A stretch of DNA of 64,000 nt, taken from the NCBI GenBank assembly GCA_031771865.1, contig JASISA010000041.1:682001-746000 (forward strand), given 5' to 3'. Position numbers and translations under genes: made by a program. The DNA comes from Nothophaeocryptopus gaeumannii. Lineage: Eukaryota; Ascomycota; Dothideomycetes; Mycosphaerellales; Mycosphaerellaceae. Of the stretch, positions 59,011-64,000 are shown piece by piece. Positions within the stretch are counted from its first letter, which is position 1. The number at the start of each line of letters is the position of its first letter. The notes beneath the pieces are model-generated. The model was not told where the DNA came from, made no database searches, and worked only from the letters and a program-made list of their open reading frames with translations.

Positions 59011-61450
59011 GTACTCGTAGGCTCGTAGGGGATACTATAAGCTAGAACTTAGTAGTTTACTCTAGCTAATTCTATTCGTAGATTTGCTCGTATATCTACC
59101 TCTAATATCTCTCGAGTAGTATAATAATATACTTTATACTAGTAGCTATCTAATTATGTTTTATAGTAGTAAGGAATTAGTATTACCTAGGCCGCAAAAG
59201 CTACATATTTATATATACTATTACCTCCGCACTATAGCGTATAAGTATATTAATAATAGTAGAGATCTACTAGAGTTTAAAACGCCTACTACTAGTATAT
59301 AGAGGTAGCCGAGTAACCGAACTAGAGTAGTATTTAAGGCTACTAGTTAGCTACTTTAAGGGTATTTAGCGTTACCTCCTTCTTTAATAATAGATCTTAA
59401 GTAGACTAAGTTCTATACGTAGTCTAAGAAGTAAGTAATATATTACTATAATCTTAGTAACGTTTTCCGATACCCCTATTACCTTATACACAATCCTTAT
59501 TACTAAGAAGATAACGGGCCTCTTATATCCTCTCTACTACTAGTAGTATAGCTAGTAGCTACGAGTACTACGAGTACGCCTACTAGAGTAGCTTCTAGAG
59601 CCTCTACGAGTACTACGAGTACGCTTATTAGAGCTAGAGCCTCTATGTCACGGGCGTGGCCCGGTGACACCTGAACACCTGGATGCACGTGGTTTGGATG
59701 CTTGGTAGTGTACCAAGCATCCGGATGAACTTCGGCCGAGCCTCGGGGCTCGACTAGCATCATGTGACAGAGCCACGTGACTCTGCCAAGACCCGGAGAA
59801 GAGTTTCTTCTCGACGCGCAAAGATCCGGTCTTCGACTCTTTGCGCTACGTCCTGTCAATAGGATTGACCTATATGGTTAATACAGTGTCTATCCAGCCT
59901 GTCCGTAGCTCCCTGTACCGTTTGTGATTAGCAACCTACTTCCCGACTCCGGCCCGTGACACTCTAGTATATATACTAGCTTTTAAGGTTTCGGCGCTAC
60001 CTCTTCGAACTATAGTAATACCGTTCTTTAGTAGAATAAGAAGTTATATAGCCGCAATATTAGTAACGCTAGTATCGATCCCCTTAGTCCTAAGGCTTCT
60101 ACTAACTATAAGATCTCTCGTCTAGCTATATCGCTAGCTCCTACGAGTACGAGTACGAGTACACTACTATCTACCTCTTTATCTAAGGGTAAGGGTAAGG
60201 GTAAAGCCTAACGCCGAGAGATTTACTTTTAGTACGAGGCTTTTATAGTACTTATTAATATTCGTACGCCGAAGAATAAGAAGTAAAAGGCTTTAGCGTT
60301 ATTAACTCCGGATATTTAGTACTACGATAAACCGGAGCTTATATAAAGATAGCGACTAGACGGCTTCTTTAATACTTATTAATATATAGTTAATATACTA
60401 CTAAGCCGCAACGAAGATATACGTAGGAACTAGCTCTATTCTACTATTATTATTCCGGCTACTAGACTAACTTTATAGTAATAGTTAATATACCCGCATT
60501 AAGACTCCTTCCTTTATATATCTTTTAATAAGGATACTAACGAACTAATCCGCCTAGTAGATACTAATCTACTATCGGATAACCTCGAAGAGATACTATT
60601 ACTATTTTATCGTAGTCTATAGTTAGTATTAAATACGATAGTCTATATTAAGGTAGTAATTCTCGTTAATTAGGTTAGACGCTAGAATACGAAACTAGTC
60701 GGCTAACGCGGAATAGTGGATTAGGACGATAGTACTACGAGTCTAGCTAAATCTACTACGAGTACTACTAATACGGATACGAGTAACCTACTACATAATT
60801 CGCTACTAGCCGTAGTCTTTCGCTATACGTAGTTAACTTCTTTAACGTTAGTATACGCGGCTCGCGAGGCTACTACGAGTACTACTACGAGTACTACTAC
60901 GAGTAGACACAAACGCTAGGCTAGTAGTAAATTGTCGCCTCTATTACCTACTAAAGGCAACGCTAGTCTATTAGTACGTCCTTATCGCATTCCGGCTAGT
61001 ATAGAGATTATTAATCTAACTAGCGAGGCTAGCGATTAATTAAGTAGTAGTTTTAGCTTTAACTCGCTAAGTAAATAGTTCGTTAAGAAGGAACCTAAGG
61101 CTCCTATTATTAAAGAAGATTATAAGGTCGTAGAACTAACTCGCGATACTTTTTTAGAGAGGCTAGATACTATTATTAAGTAGACGGAGGTATCGTTGTT
61201 TATTAAGGAGGCTATATAGTAGCAAGTCGCTACTCCGCTAGAGTAGGTAGAATTAGTACCTATTGCTAAACTAATACCTCTAATAACTATAGCTAAACTA
61301 GTACCTCTAATACTTACTAAACTAGCCTAGACGTATATTAAGAAGCTAAGGACGAAGCTAGTTATAGAGCTATTAACGTAGAAGACAAGGTCGATAAAGG
61401 GTAATTAATTTCTTTAGTTAGTAGATATATCTCGTATATAGGAATAGAGT
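59011..61450 (+). pseudogene. RIP-degraded transposon-like reading frame, plus strand
   Basis: Read through stops, one plus-strand frame persists over more than 1 kb (about 60200-61430). It includes REIYF-YEAFIVLINIRTPK, LIRLVDTNLLSDNLEEILLL, an STTST-rich linker, LVRPYRIPASIEIINLT, FVKKEPKAPIIKEDYKVV and RDTFLERLDTIIK. Nearly all stops replace Gln or Trp, which shows it was an intact gene before RIP. Ser/Thr repeats come from ACGAGTACT tandem units. The protein is not one I recognise; a gag-like transposon protein is most likely. The 59011-59645 part is less readable, and the LTR at 59646 interrupts. Confidence 0.5.
59646..59961 (-). mobile_element. Solo LTR, family B, copy 2, un-RIPed
   Basis: A 316-bp insert with the same TGTCACGGGC...GCCCGTGACA ends as 39330-39645, in opposite orientation. 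The flanking pentamers 59641-59645 and 59962-59966 are both CTCTA. It is un-RIPed although its surroundings are fully RIPed. The 118-residue minus frame starting at 59859 includes flanking DNA and is not a gene. Confidence 0.93.
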
Positions 61451-61499
61451 TTAGGTTTAGGTACTCGTAGTACTCGTATTTTAATACTACTATCTAGTA

Positions 61500-61930
61500 C
61501 TAAGGTTTACTAGTAGTCTTGTCTACTAAGCTACTCTTAAAGGCGCTAAGACGAAAGCCTATAAAGCTAGTACGACGAGTAGCCTCTATCTTAGTATTAA
61601 GACTAGATACTTTAGCCTTAATAGTAACTAAACGAGCCTCTAAATTAGTAACCTTAGTCTTTAGGCTCTCGTTCTTAGTACGTAGACTAGCAGTCTCTCT
61701 ACTCGTAGTACTTATAGTACTCGTAGGCTCGACAAGTATACTACCTTCGTCGATATCCTCGATCTCCTTATCTTTATCTTTATCTTCGTCTTTATCTTTA
61801 GCCTTAGCTTTATTAGCAAGGTAGCTAGACTTTCTATACCGCTTACAATAGGTATACGCAAGATCTCTATAGTCTTTAAATACTATATAGGGCTACGGAT
61901 TCTTCTTATACTCGTACTATAGGTAAGGGG
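61500..61930 (-). pseudogene. RIP-degraded coiled-coil protein gene, minus strand
   Basis: On the minus strand a frame reads YRDLAYTYCKRYRKSSY, a Lys/Asp/Glu run (KDKDEDKDKDKEIEDIDEG), then RTKNESLKTKVTNLEARL, KAKVSSLNTKIEATRRT and FRLSAFKSSL. The heptad pattern marks a coiled coil, and about 120 codons are free of stops here. The opposing plus frame at 61519-61824 is its shadow. No family was recognised; it faces the degraded plus-strand frame and may belong to the same element. Confidence 0.45.
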
Positions 61931-62450
61931 ATAGAGCGGCTTTACCTACGAGTATATTAGCGAGTAGATTTAAATAGCTACGAGTTAATTAACTTACCTT
62001 TATTAGTCTCTATAATACGGCTAGCCGTATTAAACTTCTATAAATTATTTAAAGCTAACTTGCACTCCTTACTATTAGTAGACTCGCTACTAGCTACCTA
62101 CTCGTTTCATTAATAGTCTTCGATATACTAGAAGTTAGTAGTAGTAGTAGTAGTTAGTTAGCGGAATTAAGATATCGTAGTAGTAGTATTCTTATAGTTT
62201 TAATAGGGAGAATATTAATATAGCTAAGATAGTAAGTAAAGGAAAAGAAAGAGTAGATATACGAGTACTACGAGTAAAAAGGAAAATAGTAGTACTTATA
62301 ATAGTATTAGTTCAAAATAGCAATACGGCCTACGTAGCCTACTATTATCTAGCTATAACTTCTTTATAATAATAGTAAGCCGCGTAGGCCGTCTACGAGT
62401 ATACTACGAGTATTTTAGGCGATAGCGACGCCTATATAGATGAGAAAGGG
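61931..62450. repeat. RIPed DNA at right edge of the mixed block
   Basis: AT-rich DNA lacking CA and TG, with ACGAGTACT-type short repeats and a stem-loop near 62325-62392. No gene was recognised. Confidence 0.45.
62325..62392. repeat. 24-bp imperfect inverted repeat
   Basis: Arms 62325-62348 and 62369-62392 match at 21 of 24 positions around a 20-base loop; the differences are mostly RIP-type transitions, so the ancestral arms may have been identical. It could be the end of an element or a hairpin. Confidence 0.6.
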
Positions 62451-62507
62451 CCATATTAGTGTAACTGAGGTTAGTAGATTTGAGGTCAAAGTAACGTGAC
62501 ACTATGA

Positions 62508-62544
62508 AGTTGATATGACCCTTAGTCATGAACAGGGCTCTGCC
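62508..62544 (+). repeat. 37-bp perfect direct repeat, copy 2
   Basis: Identical to 40224-40260 in the same orientation. It marks the start of gene island 3. Flanking bases differ completely. Confidence 0.93.
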
Positions 62545-62930
62545 CTCCCGTGGACAGGGGAATCTGGCCCAATGAAAGTCTAATGACAGGGTCATCAAAT
62601 GATCAAATAGCCATATGGATTTCGATCGACCTACCTTTGAGACCTGCCTGCACCTTGAGCTTTCCTTTCGCATCCATCGCCCTTGTGACTGGACTCTTTT
62701 CTATACCAACTTCGAGCTTCAATAACAGTCACTACATGAGACACGATGTCATCTCATACTATGTGACGCATCCTTCCAGGGACTCATGCTTTAACGATCA
62801 CAACGCCCAGGCGGCGTCCAGCCATCGCTCCACGCGTCGTCCCAGCCAGAGTACTTCGCGCACCAAGTGCGGAAATCGGCGTCTTTGTCTCTGTTATCTT
62901 CAACATGAACACCCCCCTAGATCTCTGGAA
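62545..62930. promoter_or_regulatory. Upstream region of the partial coiled-coil gene
   Basis: About 385 bp of un-RIPed DNA. The minus frame 62404-62673 crosses the 37-bp repeat into RIPed DNA and is rejected. A CTTTTCTATACCAACTTC-like stretch and pyrimidine runs before 62905 fit a fungal promoter. Confidence 0.4.
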
Positions 62931-64000
62931 ATGGCACATTCTGATCACTACGACGTGGCCGCAGATGACAGTCCTTTGGTAGAGCCGACATCGCCAGATC
63001 TTCCCACTATACCACAAGAGACGACCTCAGCGCGAGATGTCGTTGTGAGCGCTCATGACCTTGCGAGCCTTGGAGCGGCTGCAGCCCAAATCCTGAAGAC
63101 ATGTAGAAGTCTTGCACGACATCGTCAGGAAGCTTTGTTGCAACGGGATAATGCCGTCTACGGACGGGCGTCCGCTTCTTACAAACGTGGACACTTCCAA
63201 GAGTCAAGCGATGAGTTTGTACGGCAGTCTGTGGGCTTTGCCAGCAAGGCGGCGACGTTTGAAGAATTAACTTACGCTCAAGGGCAGCTCTTTACGGACC
63301 ACACCAGCTTGAACGAGCACGATGAGATTCTTGGGAGCACGGAACAGCAGCTTTCACAGACTGAGTTCATCATGCAAGGCAAAGAAAAAGACCTGGCAGA
63401 TGCCGCCAGCCAAATGCTTGAAATGGTTCAACGCCTCTCGTCCCTTCGACTTCGCGCCTCTGATGGGGACGTCGATTCCAAGGCCTCATCTTCCGGGCGT
63501 CGCTCAGAGCCCTCGAATCCTCTCCATCCAAGCATCGCTGAATACTACGACAAATTTGGAGATATGAAAGTTATGCGCGAAAGATATTTCGAGCTGAAGT
63601 CTGACTACGAGGAGGCGCAGGTCCAACGAGATTTGCTGCTGGATCAGGAAGCAGAGCTGGAAGAGTCTGAGGAGGCATTTGAAGAGTCATGGAGGGCAGC
63701 GTTGGAAGAGGCTTCAACGAACTATCAAGATGCCATCGCTGCTGCGGAGACGGCGCAAGCAAATTGCGTGGCAGATGGAATCGTGCTCGATTCTGCTCTA
63801 ACCTCGGACTTCGTTGAGTATGGCGATGTGAACCTGCAACCAGAGACAAGAGAATCGGAAGGCCCAGCAACGCCTCGAGAGCGTGTCGCACCGTTTCTGT
63901 TCCCTGATCATCTGTACGCTCAGAGCAAGTCCTTGTCCGCCGTCACAAGCGAAATCGGCAACCTAAACGACGAAGCTCAGGTGCCGCGCTCATCCTCCAA
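62931..64000 (+). CDS. Coiled-coil hypothetical protein, 3' part outside the window
   Basis: From the ATG at 62931 (MAHSDHYDVAADDSP) the frame stays open for 356 codons to the end of the window, so it is partial. An acidic, disordered N-terminus is followed by SAHDLASLGAAAAQILK. A long helical stretch then begins near ARHRQEALLQRDNAVYG and continues through EEAQVQRDLLLDQEAELEES and EEAFEESWRAALEEAS, rich in Glu, Ala and Gln as in a coiled coil. I recognise no domain. Codon use and composition are normal. A competing ATG at 62905 leads to a quick stop. The antisense frames at 63007-63207 and 63571-63891 are shadows. Confidence 0.75.
   Translation, partial: MAHSDHYDVAADDSPLVEPTSPDLPTIPQETTSARDVVVSAHDLASLGAAAAQILKTCRSLARHRQEALLQRDNAVYGRASASYKRGHFQESSDEFVRQSVGFASKAATFEELTYAQGQLFTDHTSLNEHDEILGSTEQQLSQTEFIMQGKEKDLADAASQMLEMVQRLSSLRLRASDGDVDSKASSSGRRSEPSNPLHPSIAEYYDKFGDMKVMRERYFELKSDYEEAQVQRDLLLDQEAELEESEEAFEESWRAALEEASTNYQDAIAAAETAQANCVADGIVLDSALTSDFVEYGDVNLQPETRESEGPATPRERVAPFLFPDHLYAQSKSLSAVTSEIGNLNDEAQVPRSSS

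Noticed and set aside
61519..61824. 101-residue Leu/Ser-rich plus frame
   Set aside because: The opposite strand gives a better coiled-coil protein with heptads; the plus frame is its shadow.

Overview
The window looks like a chromosome segment of a filamentous ascomycete with very strong repeat-induced point mutation (RIP). Long AT-rich tracts have lost nearly all CpA/TpG dinucleotides but keep CpG, and they carry broken transposon reading frames whose Gln and Trp codons have become TAG. These tracts alternate sharply with GC-balanced, gene-bearing islands. Short GT-AG introns of about 45-85 nt and the gene families present (fungal P450s, F-box proteins, a Zn2Cys6 protein, a DUF6590-like protein) fit this. 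The class is probably Dothideomycetes (inference only).

Layout. 1-12676 is a nest of RIP-degraded elements: a Ty1/copia fragment (+), a LINE reverse transcriptase (-), and two Ty3/gypsy elements facing each other. It is interrupted by an un-RIPed solo LTR with a perfect 5-bp target duplication. 12677-37477 is gene island 1. 37478-40154 is a RIPed block holding a LINE copy, itself split by a second solo LTR. 40155-56000 is gene island 2. 56000-62450 is a mixed block: the same LINE family un-RIPed, an unexplained GC-rich piece, RIPed coding remnants, and a second, almost identical solo LTR. 62450-64000 begins island 3, with a reading frame that runs off the end.

Island 1 reads as a catabolic neighbourhood. 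An alpha-glucosidase and a maltose-type sugar permease lie next to a dead transcription factor gene with four in-frame stops; this resembles a MAL-type locus that has lost its regulator. Next come an amidohydrolase/decarboxylase, a short-chain dehydrogenase divergent from a flavin monooxygenase, an alpha/beta-hydrolase fused to a SnoaL-like domain, a cyanuric acid hydrolase/barbiturase family enzyme, a truncated P450, a NodB-type deacetylase, a glutathionyl-hydroquinone reductase-type GST and a membrane P450. These could serve breakdown of a nitrogen heterocycle or aromatic compound, but no single pathway can be proved from sequence.

Island 2 is mostly proteins of unknown role: a frameshifted DUF7580-like gene divergent from a DUF6590-like gene, a zinc protein that joins a Zn2Cys6 cluster directly to a CCCH finger and is divergent from a Gln-rich protein, an MFS remnant and an F-box protein.

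I found no rRNA, tRNA or CRISPR. The most informative structures are the young solo LTRs inside dead DNA, the inverted repeat pair bracketing island 2 with mosaic RIP, and the catabolic cluster.
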